Source of the DNA: Flavobacteriaceae bacterium LYZ1037
GTDB taxonomy: Bacteria; Bacteroidota; Bacteroidia; Flavobacteriales; Flavobacteriaceae
Length of the DNA stretch: 64,000 nucleotides
Direction: 5' to 3'
Assembly (NCBI GenBank): GCA_003144015.1
Contig: QFWS01000004.1
Coordinates: 62,001 to 126,000, forward strand
Part shown: piece by piece, positions 1-8,475 of the stretch
How the letters are laid out: each line of letters begins with the position of its first letter
Position numbering within the stretch: position 1 is the stretch's first letter
The notes under the pieces: generated by a model
Databases searched by the model: none
What the model was told of the DNA's origin: nothing
Seen by the model: only the letters and a program-made list of their open reading frames with translations
Program-made: the position numbers and the translations under genes

Positions 1-3000
1 TTTTAAATGTCCTTCAATTAAAAGAAGATTCGACAGAATCTGAACTACTATTGGCGAGTATAGATCAAAAATCATCAGAATTACAACCCATTCCTTTTAA
101 ATTAGCAGTGAATTTTAAATCCAATTTAAAGTATCTAAAATACGCAGCTATTCCTGTACTAATTTTGTTTTTAACCTTTGTAACTGGTCACATTAATTGG
201 TTTAGCGATAGTTATAATCGCGTTTTGAATTATAAAACAGCTTACGAGCCTCCAGCGCCATTTCAGTTTTTTGTTCTCAATGAATCTTTAAGTACTAACG
301 AAAATACCGATTTTAAATTAATAGTTTCAACTGCTGGAGACGTGGTTCCTGAGAACGTAAAGATTACGTTTAATAATGAATCTTATGTGCTTCAACAAGT
401 AAAAACAGGACTGTTTGAGTATGTTTTTTCAAGGCCAAAATTGAATATTGAATTTCAATTAACAGCAAATAATGTCAGGTCTAAACCATATGTATTAAAT
501 GTAGAGGAAGTACCAAGTCTGCTCCATTTTGAAATGCTTTTAGATTATCCGTCATACACTAAAAGAACAGATGAGGTTTTAAAAAGTACTGGAAATGCTA
601 TCGTTCCACAAGGAACAAAAATTACATGGAAGTTAAAGACCAAGTCAACGGAACAAGTTCAGTTAATTTCCAAAGACACCCTTGAATTATCAAAAACAGC
701 TTTAGATAAGTTTGAAACCACAAAGCAAGTTTCAAAACCTCTAGACTACAGTTTAACTACTAGTAACGCAAAATTGAAGAACTACGAAACTCTGTCGTAT
801 AGTATTGATGTTATTTCAGATGAGTATCCCGAATTATCCATGAAAATAGCTGTAGATAGCTTAGATCAACAATCGTTGTATTTTCATGGCCAAGCTAGTG
901 ATGATTATGGATTAAGTAAACTACAATTGGTGTATTTTCCAACCGATAATCAAGAAGATATTAAGTATGAGCCAATTCCAATTTCTTCATCTAACGTAGC
1001 AGATTTCATCAGTGCATTTCCAAACCAATTACAACTCAAGGAAGGTGTAAGTTATAATTTATTTTTTCAGGTGTTTGATAATGATGTGTTACACAACTAC
1101 AAAAGCACAAAAAGTACGGTTTATTCTTATAGAAAATTAACGAAAGATGAAGACGAACAAAAACAATTAGAACAACAAAGTGAAACCATACAAAGTTTAG
1201 ATAAGTCGCTTGAAAAGCTTGACGAACGTCAAAAAGAATTAGAATCACTTTCTAAAACCCAAAAAGAAAAAGCAGAGTTAAATTTCAATGATAAACGACA
1301 ATTAGAAAACTTTTTGAAGCGCCAAAAGCAACAAGAAGAAATGATGCAGAATTTTAACAAACAGCTCAAGGAAAATTTAGAAGATTTTCAAAAGGAAAAT
1401 GAAGAACAAGATCCATTTAAAGAAGATTTAAAAGAACGTTTAAAAGAAAATGAAGAACAGCTTAAAAAAGACGAAAAGCTTCTTGAAGAACTTGAAAAAC
1501 TTCAGGAGAAAATAAATAAAGAAGAACTATCTGAAAAGCTTGAGCAACTTGCAAAGCAAAATAAAAATAAGAAGCGAAGTTTAGAGCAGTTATTAGAGTT
1601 GACCAAGAAATATTATGTGTCTAAAAAGCTCGAAAAGCTTCAAAAAGAATTGGAAGATTTAGCTGAAAAACAATTAGATCTTTCCAATGAAACAAAAGAA
1701 AACAACACTAAAGAAAAACAGGAAGAACTAAATAAAGAATTTGAAGATTTTCAAAAAGAAATGGAAAAACTTCAAAAGGAAAATGAAAGTTTAATCGATC
1801 CACTAAAGCTTCCTCAAGATAAAAAGCAAGAAGAAGATATTAAAAAAGATCAGAATGAAGCTTCAGATGAATTAGGAGAAAAGGAAGAAAACGAAGAACA
1901 GAATCAAGAGCAAGATGCACAAGAAAATCAAAAAAAAGCCTCTAAGAAGCAAAAACAAGCTGGTCAAAAAATGAAAAACCTAAGTAAGAAAATGGAAGCT
2001 GGTATGCAAATGATGGGAGGAGGAGAGCAGATGCAGGAAGATATTGAGATGTTACGTCAGATTTTAGACAACTTGATTTTGTTTTCTTTAGACCAAGAAG
2101 CCTTGATGAACCAGTTTAAAATTATTGAAGTAAATCATAATAAATATGCAACCTATTTAAAAAAGCAATACACTTTAAAAGAGCATTTTTCACATATAGA
2201 CGATAGTTTATTTGCCTTGTCTTTAAGGCAACCAAAACTTTCAGAATTCGTCAATAAAGAAATTTCTGAAGTGTTTTATAACATAGATAAGTCTCTAGAT
2301 CAGTTTTCAGAAAATAACATTTTCCAAGGTGTTTCTAATCAGCAATACACCATTACATCTGCTAACAATTTAGCCGACTTTTTAAGCAACGTCATGGATT
2401 CTATGCAAATGCAAGCAAGTGGACAAGGAAAAGGAGGTCAAGGGAAACCAGAGCAGGGGTTGCCAGACATAATTATGAGTCAAGAAGAGCTAAACAAGCA
2501 AATGGGTGAAGGCATGAAAAAAGGCCAAGATGGTAAACCTAAAGACGAGGGCGAAGGTAAAGAAGGTAATCAAGGAAAAGAGGGTAATGAAGGCGAAAAT
2601 GGAGAAAATGAGGGAGGTGGAAAAGACGGTAAAACGGGCAGTGACGGCAAGCAACAAGGTCAAGGTGAGGGTTCAATGTCTGAAGAAATGAATGGTGAAT
2701 TATTTAAAATTTACCAACAACAACAACAAATTAGACAAGCTTTAGAAGATAGGTTAGCTAAAGAAGGTATTAACCCAGCTGGTAATAATTTGTTGAAGCA
2801 AATGGAACAGGTTGAAATGGATTTATTAAATAAAGGTTTTACCCAAAGAAACCTAGAGAAAATGATGAATTTACAACATCAATTATTGAAATTGGAAAAC
2901 GCGACGTTTCAGCAAGGACAAGATACCAAACGTAAATCAGACACCAATTCTAATGAATTTGATAATAATACGAATAACCAGATTCCAAAAGCAAAAGAAT

Positions 3001-3098
3001 ATTTTAACACAAATGAAATTTTAAACAGACAAAGTTTACCTTTGCAGCCAGTTTATAATAAAAAAGTTAAAGAATATTTCAAACAGGAGAATGATTAG
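1..3098 (+). CDS. DUF4175 family membrane protein with long coiled coil, 5'-truncated by the window edge
   Basis: The frame is open from the first bases of the window, so the TTG at 51 is internal and the true start lies upstream. About 1031 residues are visible. A hydrophobic segment lies near nt 135-200 (YLKYAAIPVLILFLTFVTG). An ordered beta-rich region follows, to about nt 1140. Then comes a very long Lys/Glu/Gln coiled coil (about nt 1140-2000) and, after a further helical part, a Gly/Glu/Lys-rich low-complexity stretch (about nt 2420-2680). This architecture matches the large Bacteroidota DUF4175 proteins, whose function is unknown; I recognise the family from memory. It is probably an inner-membrane protein with a large soluble part. 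The stop overlaps the ybeY start by 8 bases, which implies co-transcription. Confidence 0.8.
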   Translation, partial: LNVLQLKEDSTESELLLASIDQKSSELQPIPFKLAVNFKSNLKYLKYAAIPVLILFLTFVTGHINWFSDSYNRVLNYKTAYEPPAPFQFFVLNESLSTNENTDFKLIVSTAGDVVPENVKITFNNESYVLQQVKTGLFEYVFSRPKLNIEFQLTANNVRSKPYVLNVEEVPSLLHFEMLLDYPSYTKRTDEVLKSTGNAIVPQGTKITWKLKTKSTEQVQLISKDTLELSKTALDKFETTKQVSKPLDYSLTTSNAKLKNYETLSYSIDVISDEYPELSMKIAVDSLDQQSLYFHGQASDDYGLSKLQLVYFPTDNQEDIKYEPIPISSSNVADFISAFPNQLQLKEGVSYNLFFQVFDNDVLHNYKSTKSTVYSYRKLTKDEDEQKQLEQQSETIQSLDKSLEKLDERQKELESLSKTQKEKAELNFNDKRQLENFLKRQKQQEEMMQNFNKQLKENLEDFQKENEEQDPFKEDLKERLKENEEQLKKDEKLLEELEKLQEKINKEELSEKLEQLAKQNKNKKRSLEQLLELTKKYYVSKKLEKLQKELEDLAEKQLDLSNETKENNTKEKQEELNKEFEDFQKEMEKLQKENESLIDPLKLPQDKKQEEDIKKDQNEASDELGEKEENEEQNQEQDAQENQKKASKKQKQAGQKMKNLSKKMEAGMQMMGGGEQMQEDIEMLRQILDNLILFSLDQEALMNQFKIIEVNHNKYATYLKKQYTLKEHFSHIDDSLFALSLRQPKLSEFVNKEISEVFYNIDKSLDQFSENNIFQGVSNQQYTITSANNLADFLSNVMDSMQMQASGQGKGGQGKPEQGLPDIIMSQEELNKQMGEGMKKGQDGKPKDEGEGKEGNQGKEGNEGENGENEGGGKDGKTGSDGKQQGQGEGSMSEEMNGELFKIYQQQQQIRQALEDRLAKEGINPAGNNLLKQMEQVEMDLLNKGFTQRNLEKMMNLQHQLLKLENATFQQGQDTKRKSDTNSNEFDNNTNNQIPKAKEYFNTNEILNRQSLPLQPVYNKKVKEYFKQEND

Positions 3099-3510
3099 TT
3101 ACAATTCAGAAAACACGTTTCAACTCAATAATGCATCTCAAGTATCTACGTGGTTAGAAACTGTAATTACAAGTGAAGAACGCAAGTTAGGAGAGATCAA
3201 TTACATTTTTTGTGACGACGATTACTTACTTAAATTAAATATTGAATACTTACAACACGACACCTTAACGGATATTATTAGTTTTGATTATACCGTAGGA
3301 AAAATATTACAAGGTGATATTTACATTTCAACCGAGAGAGTTTCTGATAATGCAAAAGATTTTAAAGTTTCGTTTGAAGATGAATTAAATCGGGTGATGG
3401 TTCATGGTATTTTACATTATTGTGGTTATAAAGACAAAACAGATGCAGACGCAAAACTAATGCGTGAAAAGGAAAATCATTACCTTCAGTTATTTGCTAA
3501 TGTTCACTAA
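3091..3510 (+). CDS. ybeY: Endoribonuclease YbeY (rRNA maturation factor)
   Basis: A 139-residue metal-dependent endoribonuclease that acts in 16S rRNA 3' maturation and ribosome quality control. The C-terminal motif HGILHYCGYKD (residues 105-115) aligns with the UPF0054 zinc signature H-x3-H-x5-H: His105 and His109 are present, but Asp115 stands where most bacteria have the third His. From memory this substitution is usual in Bacteroidota, so I do not regard it as inactivation. An upstream HDTLTDIISF segment (residues 56-65) is also typical of the family. The ATG overlaps the end of the preceding gene, and mnmG follows after 127 bp. Confidence 0.93.
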   Translation: MISYNSENTFQLNNASQVSTWLETVITSEERKLGEINYIFCDDDYLLKLNIEYLQHDTLTDIISFDYTVGKILQGDIYISTERVSDNAKDFKVSFEDELNRVMVHGILHYCGYKDKTDADAKLMREKENHYLQLFANVH

Positions 3511-3572
3511 ATCAGTGTATATTTGCAAATTATTTATTTCAAACAAGATATTTTTATAATATATAATACAAT

Positions 3573-3588
3573 TGTTCCACGTGGAACA
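3573..3588. promoter_or_regulatory. parS: parS-like centromere site (upstream of mnmG)
   Basis: TGTTCCACGTGGAACA is a perfect 16-bp palindrome, extended by two further base pairs on each side to 20 bp (3571-3590). It fits the chromosomal parS consensus TGTTnCACGTGnAACA and matches the Pseudomonas-type parS core. It lies 50 bp before the mnmG start. ParB binding is inferred from sequence only; no parA or parB is in this window. A second copy lies at 5530. Confidence 0.8.
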
Positions 3589-3637
3589 ATTTATTCCTTC
3601 AAATTAATAAGAAGGAAACTTAAGAATAAAACAAGTT

Positions 3638-5509
3638 ATGTTTAATACAGTATACGATGTTATAGTAGTTGGTGGTGGTCACGCAGGAAGCGAAGCTGCT
3701 GCTGCTGCTGCAAACATGGGAAGCAAGACTTTGCTTATTACCATGAATCTACAAAACATTGCTCAAATGTCTTGTAATCCTGCTATGGGAGGAATTGCAA
3801 AAGGACAAATTGTTAGAGAGATTGATGCGCTTGGAGGGTATAGTGGAATTGTTAGTGACACTTCTGCTATTCAGTTTAAAATGCTTAATAAATCTAAAGG
3901 ACCTGCCATGTGGAGTCCTCGTGTGCAGAGTGACAGAATGCGCTTTGCTGAAGATTGGCGTTTGATGTTAGAAAATACAGAAAATTTAGATTTTTATCAG
4001 GAGATGGTTTCTGGACTTGTTGTAGAAAACAATAAAGTAGTAGGTGTAAAAACCTCTTTAGGAATTGAAGTAAAATGCAAGTCTGTAGTATTAACAAATG
4101 GCACCTTTTTAAATGGGCTAATTCATATTGGAGATAAAAATTTTGGAGGAGGAAGAGCAGGAGAAAAAGCAGCTACAGGAATTACAGAACAATTGGTAAG
4201 TTTTGGTTTTGAATCTGGACGAATGAAAACCGGAACACCACCAAGAGTTGATGGCAGATCATTGGATTATTCTAAAATGATTGAGCAACCTGGAGATGAA
4301 AATCCTGAGAAGTTTTCTTATTTAGATATTACTAAGCCATTAACAAAACAGCGTTCTTGCTATATGAGCTATACAAGTCCGAAAGTGCATGATTTACTTC
4401 GTGAAGGCTTTGAAAGATCGCCAATGTTTAATGGTAGAATTAAAAGCTTAGGCCCAAGATACTGTCCGTCGATTGAAGATAAGATTAATCGATTTGCAGA
4501 TAAAGACAGGCATCAATTGTTTATAGAGCCAGAAGGTTGGAATACTGTTGAAATGTATATAAATGGATTTTCTACATCATTACCTGAAGATGTTCAGTTT
4601 AAAGCTTTAAGTTCTGTAGCTGGGTTTAAAAATGTGAAATTCTTTCGTCCAGGCTACGCAATTGAATACGATTATTTTCCACCAACACAATTACAGCACA
4701 CTTTAGAAACAAAGTTGATTGAAGGTTTATATTTTGCAGGACAAATTAATGGAACTACAGGATATGAAGAAGCTGCATCTCAAGGTTTGATGGCTGGAAT
4801 TAATGCAGCTTTAAAAGTACAAGAAAAAGATCCTTTTATGTTAAGTAGAAGCGAAGCATATATAGGTGTGTTGATTGATGATTTAATTACAAAAGGTACA
4901 GAGGAGCCTTATCGTATGTTTACGTCTCGAGCTGAATATAGAACTTTACTAAGACAGGATAATGCCGATTTTAGATTAACACCCAAAGCATATAAACTTG
5001 GTTTGGCTTCAGAAAAAAGGATGAAGCGTATGGAGGAGAAGCAAGAAAAATCTGAAGCATTTGTAAAGTTTTTTGCAGATACCAGTGTCAAACACGAAGA
5101 CATTAATCCTATTTTAGAAGCTAAAGATTCTGCTTTGATGAAGCAATCAGATAAGATGCAAAAAATATTTTCTAGACCTAACATTACTATAGATGATATG
5201 CGTCAAGTGGAAGCTGTTGAGACTTATATTCAAGACCATCATCTAGACAATGAAGTAATCGAACAAGCTGAAATCCAAATTAAATATTCTGGATACATTG
5301 AGAAAGAAAAGAATAATGCCGATAAATTAAGTAGGCTTGAAAATATTAAAATCCCAAAGAATTTTGATTATTCTAAATTACAATCAATGAGTTTGGAAGC
5401 GAGGGAGAAATTAAATAAAATTCAACCAGTAACTATTTCTCAAGCTTCACGAATTAGTGGTGTTTCTCCAAGTGACGTGTCCGTGCTTTTAGTTTATATG
5501 GGAAGATAA
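3638..5509 (+). CDS. mnmG: tRNA uridine-5-carboxymethylaminomethyl(34) synthesis enzyme MnmG (GidA)
   Basis: A 623-residue FAD-dependent enzyme that, with MnmE, modifies the wobble uridine of several tRNAs. The N-terminal dinucleotide-binding motif GGGHAGSEA (residues 12-20) has the FAD fold GxGxxG. Other family signatures are SCNPAMGGIAKGQIVREID, NGTFLNGLIHIG, GRMKTGTPPR and GQINGTTGYEEAASQGL. The length is standard for the family and the ATG start gives the canonical N-terminus. The gene stands alone between two parS-like palindromes. mnmG is often near the replication origin in other bacteria, but no origin or dnaA is visible here. Confidence 0.97.
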   Translation: MFNTVYDVIVVGGGHAGSEAAAAAANMGSKTLLITMNLQNIAQMSCNPAMGGIAKGQIVREIDALGGYSGIVSDTSAIQFKMLNKSKGPAMWSPRVQSDRMRFAEDWRLMLENTENLDFYQEMVSGLVVENNKVVGVKTSLGIEVKCKSVVLTNGTFLNGLIHIGDKNFGGGRAGEKAATGITEQLVSFGFESGRMKTGTPPRVDGRSLDYSKMIEQPGDENPEKFSYLDITKPLTKQRSCYMSYTSPKVHDLLREGFERSPMFNGRIKSLGPRYCPSIEDKINRFADKDRHQLFIEPEGWNTVEMYINGFSTSLPEDVQFKALSSVAGFKNVKFFRPGYAIEYDYFPPTQLQHTLETKLIEGLYFAGQINGTTGYEEAASQGLMAGINAALKVQEKDPFMLSRSEAYIGVLIDDLITKGTEEPYRMFTSRAEYRTLLRQDNADFRLTPKAYKLGLASEKRMKRMEEKQEKSEAFVKFFADTSVKHEDINPILEAKDSALMKQSDKMQKIFSRPNITIDDMRQVEAVETYIQDHHLDNEVIEQAEIQIKYSGYIEKEKNNADKLSRLENIKIPKNFDYSKLQSMSLEAREKLNKIQPVTISQASRISGVSPSDVSVLLVYMGR

Positions 5510-5529
5510 ATGATGCTCATTTTTAAACA

Positions 5530-5545
5530 TGTTCCACGTGGAACA
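5530..5545. promoter_or_regulatory. parS: parS-like centromere site (downstream of mnmG)
   Basis: A second identical copy of TGTTCCACGTGGAACA, inside an 18-bp perfect palindrome (5529-5546). It lies 20 bp after the mnmG stop and about 1.96 kb from the first copy. Two identical rare 16-mers flanking one gene are very unlikely by chance in AT-rich DNA. ParB binding is inferred. Confidence 0.8.
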
Positions 5546-5587
5546 TATAATTGTTAGGTAATTTCTAAAGTATAGGGATTCGATTTT

Positions 5588-6439
5588 ATGAAGAATAAAT
5601 TAGTGTATTTACAAGTCAAAGACCACTCTGTTTCAGGAGAAGAATTTCAGTTAATTGAAAATAAAACATTTGGATTTTTAGAAACATTTCCTCAGCCTAG
5701 TCAAGTAGCACTTCCAGAATATTATAAAACAGAAGACTATATTTCTCATACAGATTCAAAAAGAAATTTGTTTGAAAAAGCGTATCATTTCGTTCGGAAT
5801 ATTTCTTTAAAGCGAAAATTGAAATTAATTAATTCATTTTCAACTAATGAAAAAAACCTTCTAGATGTTGGTTGTGGAACCGGAGATTTTTTACAAACAG
5901 CTCAACAAAATAATTGGATAGTTTCGGGTATTGAACCAAATCAAAATGCCAGGAAAATTTCAAATTTAAAAACTAATAATTCGGTATTTGATATTGAACA
6001 ATTATTAAAATTTAATTCTCAAAGTTTCGATGTAATTACATTATGGCATGTCTTAGAACATTTACCAAACTTAGAGAATCAACTTTCAACTTTTAAGCGC
6101 TTATTAAAATCAAATGGTACTTTAATTATTGCTGTTCCAAATTATAAAAGTTATGACGCTTTATATTACAAAAGTTTCTGGGCAGCTTTTGATGTGCCAA
6201 GGCATCTTTGGCATTTTTCGGAAGATTCAATTTCAAAATTAGTTTCTAAACAAAATATGAGAGTTGAAAAAACACTCCCAATGAAATTCGATTCATATTA
6301 TGTGAGTCTGCTTTCTGAAAAATATAAAAATGGTGTCTCTAACATTTTTAATGCTGTTCGTGTTGGATGGCTATCAAACTTTAAGGCAAAACGATCTGGA
6401 GAGTATTCTTCATTAATTTATATAGTTAAAAACTGCTAA
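5588..6439 (+). CDS. Class I SAM-dependent methyltransferase
   Basis: A 283-residue protein with the SAM-binding motif I LDVGCGTGD (residues 92-100), an acidic ribose-binding position after GIEP, and a motif III/post region FDVITLWHVLEHL followed by RLLKSNGTLIIAVPN. This is the Methyltransf_23/UbiG-like fold. The N-terminal 60 residues (EYYKTEDYISHTDSKRNLFE) match a subgroup common in Flavobacteriia. The substrate is not deducible. It is the next gene after mnmG on the same strand and starts 42 bp after the second parS-like site. Confidence 0.85.
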   Translation: MKNKLVYLQVKDHSVSGEEFQLIENKTFGFLETFPQPSQVALPEYYKTEDYISHTDSKRNLFEKAYHFVRNISLKRKLKLINSFSTNEKNLLDVGCGTGDFLQTAQQNNWIVSGIEPNQNARKISNLKTNNSVFDIEQLLKFNSQSFDVITLWHVLEHLPNLENQLSTFKRLLKSNGTLIIAVPNYKSYDALYYKSFWAAFDVPRHLWHFSEDSISKLVSKQNMRVEKTLPMKFDSYYVSLLSEKYKNGVSNIFNAVRVGWLSNFKAKRSGEYSSLIYIVKNC

Positions 6440-6636
6440 TTCTTTATTTAAAAGATTTGTATAAACGAATTGCAGTCAAACCGGGCTCTAAGTAACAAAA
6501 AACCTAAAAGCGTCTTAAAAAGCGTTTATTGAAGTGATTTTCAATCAAAATTACTTATAGTATGTATTGTTTTAAATAAATTATTCTTATTATTTAAATT
6601 ATCAATTATTTTTTTAAACTATAACTTTTACTTTTC

Positions 6637-6644
6637 TACATTTG
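6637..6644 (+). promoter_or_regulatory. Possible Bacteroidota -7 element upstream of the OmpH-like gene
   Basis: TACATTTG fits the TAnnTTTG consensus and lies 27 bp before the start codon. No TTG is seen at the -33 distance, so support is partial. The 230-bp gap before this gene contains no other recognised element. Confidence 0.4.
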
Positions 6645-6670
6645 CCACAAATTAAAATCAAAACAAAAAA

Positions 6671-7186
6671 ATGAAAAATATATTTTTAATTGCATTAGCA
6701 ATTGTGACATTGGTTTCTTGTGAGCAATCATTAAAAACAGGATTTATTGATAATGCAGAAGTCATTAACAACTATCAAGAAAAAATTGATATTGAAGCAA
6801 AATTTAAAGTAAAAATTGAAGCGTTTCAAAAAAGAACAGATAGTACAAGTAAAGCATTCCAAATAGAAGCTCAAGCGTTTCAATTAAAAGCTCAAAAATT
6901 ACCAGATGCTCAAGCACAACAAGAATATCAAGCTTTAAGTCAGAAACAACAAGTGTTGCAACAACGCATTCAGTTAGAAGAACAGCAAATTCAAAAAGAA
7001 AGCCAAGTAGCAATAGATTCATTAATTTCTAAGGTGAAAGATTTTGTTTCGGAGTATGGCAAGAATAATGGATATGCTTATATTTTTGGAAGCAATGAAG
7101 GAGGGTCTGTTATGTATGGAGCTGAAGAAAATGAAGTAACTCAAACTATTTTAGATGCTTTAAATGCTGCGTATAAAAAGGATTAA
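6671..7186 (+). CDS. OmpH/Skp-family periplasmic lipoprotein
   Basis: A 171-residue protein with a lipoprotein signal peptide ending at LVSC (Cys17). A long Gln/Lys/Glu-rich helical segment (about residues 35-125) follows, then a short globular end (YAYIFGSNEGGSVMYG). The FIDNAEVINNYQE start and the helical hairpin are typical of the Skp/OmpH chaperone family, which binds unfolded outer-membrane proteins in the periplasm. The lipid anchor is unlike E. coli Skp, but such variants occur in Bacteroidota. The gene is followed by a strong terminator shared with holB. Confidence 0.8.
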   Translation: MKNIFLIALAIVTLVSCEQSLKTGFIDNAEVINNYQEKIDIEAKFKVKIEAFQKRTDSTSKAFQIEAQAFQLKAQKLPDAQAQQEYQALSQKQQVLQQRIQLEEQQIQKESQVAIDSLISKVKDFVSEYGKNNGYAYIFGSNEGGSVMYGAEENEVTQTILDALNAAYKKD

Positions 7187-7200
7187 ATTTTAAAAAAGTA

Positions 7201-7248
7201 AGATAGAAAAGCGTCAAACGAAAGTTTGGCGCTTTTTATTTTCTATCT
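7201..7248. terminator. Bidirectional intrinsic terminator between ompH-like gene and holB
   Basis: The stem AAGCGTCAAAC (7209-7219) pairs with GTTTGGCGCTT (7224-7234), with one G-U pair, around a GAAA tetraloop. The outer arms AGATAGAAAA and TTTTCTATCT are also complementary, giving A/T tracts on both sides. It therefore serves both convergent genes, and its right arm overlaps the end of holB. Confidence 0.85.
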
Positions 7249-8401
7249 AACTGTCTTTTTTATGAAGTAATCTGGTTAGTTTTATTGATAAATCCGTTAG
7301 AATTATTTTAGAATTTCCGTTGCGTTCTATATGATAGATAGCATCTTGAAGTTCTTGAGTGATTTCTACAATATTATTACCATGAACAAAAGGTGCAAAC
7401 TTCTTTAGATCAAAATTTTCTGTTTTTGTTTCTAAATAGACTAAATCACTAGCTTGATAATTTTGTAAAAGTGCTTGTCTAAAAAAGGTAATGCAAAATT
7501 GTAAAAACTGTTTTTGTGTTTCTCTACCAGTTTTAGAAATATCTTCACTCCAGGAAATTAAATCGTGAATGGCACTTTTATTTCCTTTCGCTTTAAAAGC
7601 AGATCTAATCCAAAAAATAAACCAGGTTTCAAAAGGTGTATCTTCACTATCATGATAGACCAAATCGCAAGCTTTATTGTAATTACCATTTGCTTGATGT
7701 GCAATTTTTGCAGCAATGGATTGGTCTAAATTATAGTTTTTTATAATGGCTTCTTTAATTACGTCTTCAGCTAAAGGAGGGAAGTGTAATACTTGACATC
7801 TAGAGCGAATGGTGTTTATAATTTGCTCTTCGTCTTCAGATATAAGGATAAAAACAGTTTTGTTTGGTGGTTCTTCTATAAGCTTTAATAGTTTGTTGGC
7901 AGCAGAGGTATTCATTTTTTCTGCCATCCAAATTAGCATGACTTTATAACCTCCTTCATAAGCTTTTAAAGCTAAAGATTTTACAACTTCAGTTGCTTCA
8001 TCTACGCCAATCTGTCCTTGTTTATTTTCAACGCCAAGTTTTTTATACCAATCAAACAAATTTCCATATGGTTGTTCTTTTAACAGTTCTCGCCATTCTT
8101 CTAAAAACATACTTGATACAGGATGTCTTTTAACTTTATCGTTTGTTGCTACTGGAAAAGCAAAATGCAGATCAGGATGAGATAAGTTGTTGAACTTCAG
8201 GTTACAAGACTCGTTTTCACCTGTGTTTTCACCTGCAACATTTTTACACAATATATATTGTGCATAAGCAATTGCCATTGGTAATGTTCCAGAACCCTCT
8301 GGACCTACAAAAAGTTGCGCATGTGGTACACGGCCATGATCGGCACTTTGTGTTAAATGGGTTTTTATATGTTCTTGACCTAGAATTTCACTAAATAGCA
8401 T
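7247..8401 (-). CDS. holB: DNA polymerase III subunit delta' (clamp loader)
   Basis: A 384-residue clamp-loader subunit. I place the start at the ATG at 8401 (MLFSEILGQEHIKTHL); a longer frame to 8464 would add an atypical leader and occupy the pgk promoter. The AAA+ features are a degenerate P-loop GPEGSGTL (about residues 33-40, lacking the usual Lys), AANKLLKLIEEPP, FILISEDEEQIINTIRSRC (sensor 1 plus the SRC motif) and a C-terminal helical collar. The missing Walker lysine fits the non-catalytic role of delta'. It is convergent with the OmpH-like gene and divergent from pgk. Confidence 0.9.
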   Translation of the reverse strand: MLFSEILGQEHIKTHLTQSADHGRVPHAQLFVGPEGSGTLPMAIAYAQYILCKNVAGENTGENESCNLKFNNLSHPDLHFAFPVATNDKVKRHPVSSMFLEEWRELLKEQPYGNLFDWYKKLGVENKQGQIGVDEATEVVKSLALKAYEGGYKVMLIWMAEKMNTSAANKLLKLIEEPPNKTVFILISEDEEQIINTIRSRCQVLHFPPLAEDVIKEAIIKNYNLDQSIAAKIAHQANGNYNKACDLVYHDSEDTPFETWFIFWIRSAFKAKGNKSAIHDLISWSEDISKTGRETQKQFLQFCITFFRQALLQNYQASDLVYLETKTENFDLKKFAPFVHGNNIVEITQELQDAIYHIERNGNSKIILTDLSIKLTRLLHKKDS

Positions 8402-8448
8402 GAAGCAAAGATAACAGAATTCATCTCTTTTTTTTGAATTGAAAAAAT

Positions 8449-8456
8449 TATATTTG
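8449..8456 (+). promoter_or_regulatory. Putative pgk -7 promoter element
   Basis: TATATTTG matches TAnnTTTG and ends 19 bp before the pgk ATG. The nearest upstream TTG (8434-8436) is too close for a standard -33 box, so only the -7 half is convincing. Confidence 0.45.
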
Positions 8457-8475
8457 TCACTCAAAATAGGAACTT

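Noticed and set aside
3091-3510. YbeY read as inactivated because the third zinc His is Asp115
   Set aside because: From memory the same position is Asp in other Bacteroidota YbeY proteins, and the rest of the protein is intact.
8402-8464. Longer N-terminus for holB
   Set aside because: It would add an atypical leader and cover the pgk promoter region; MLFSEILGQEHI is the standard start.
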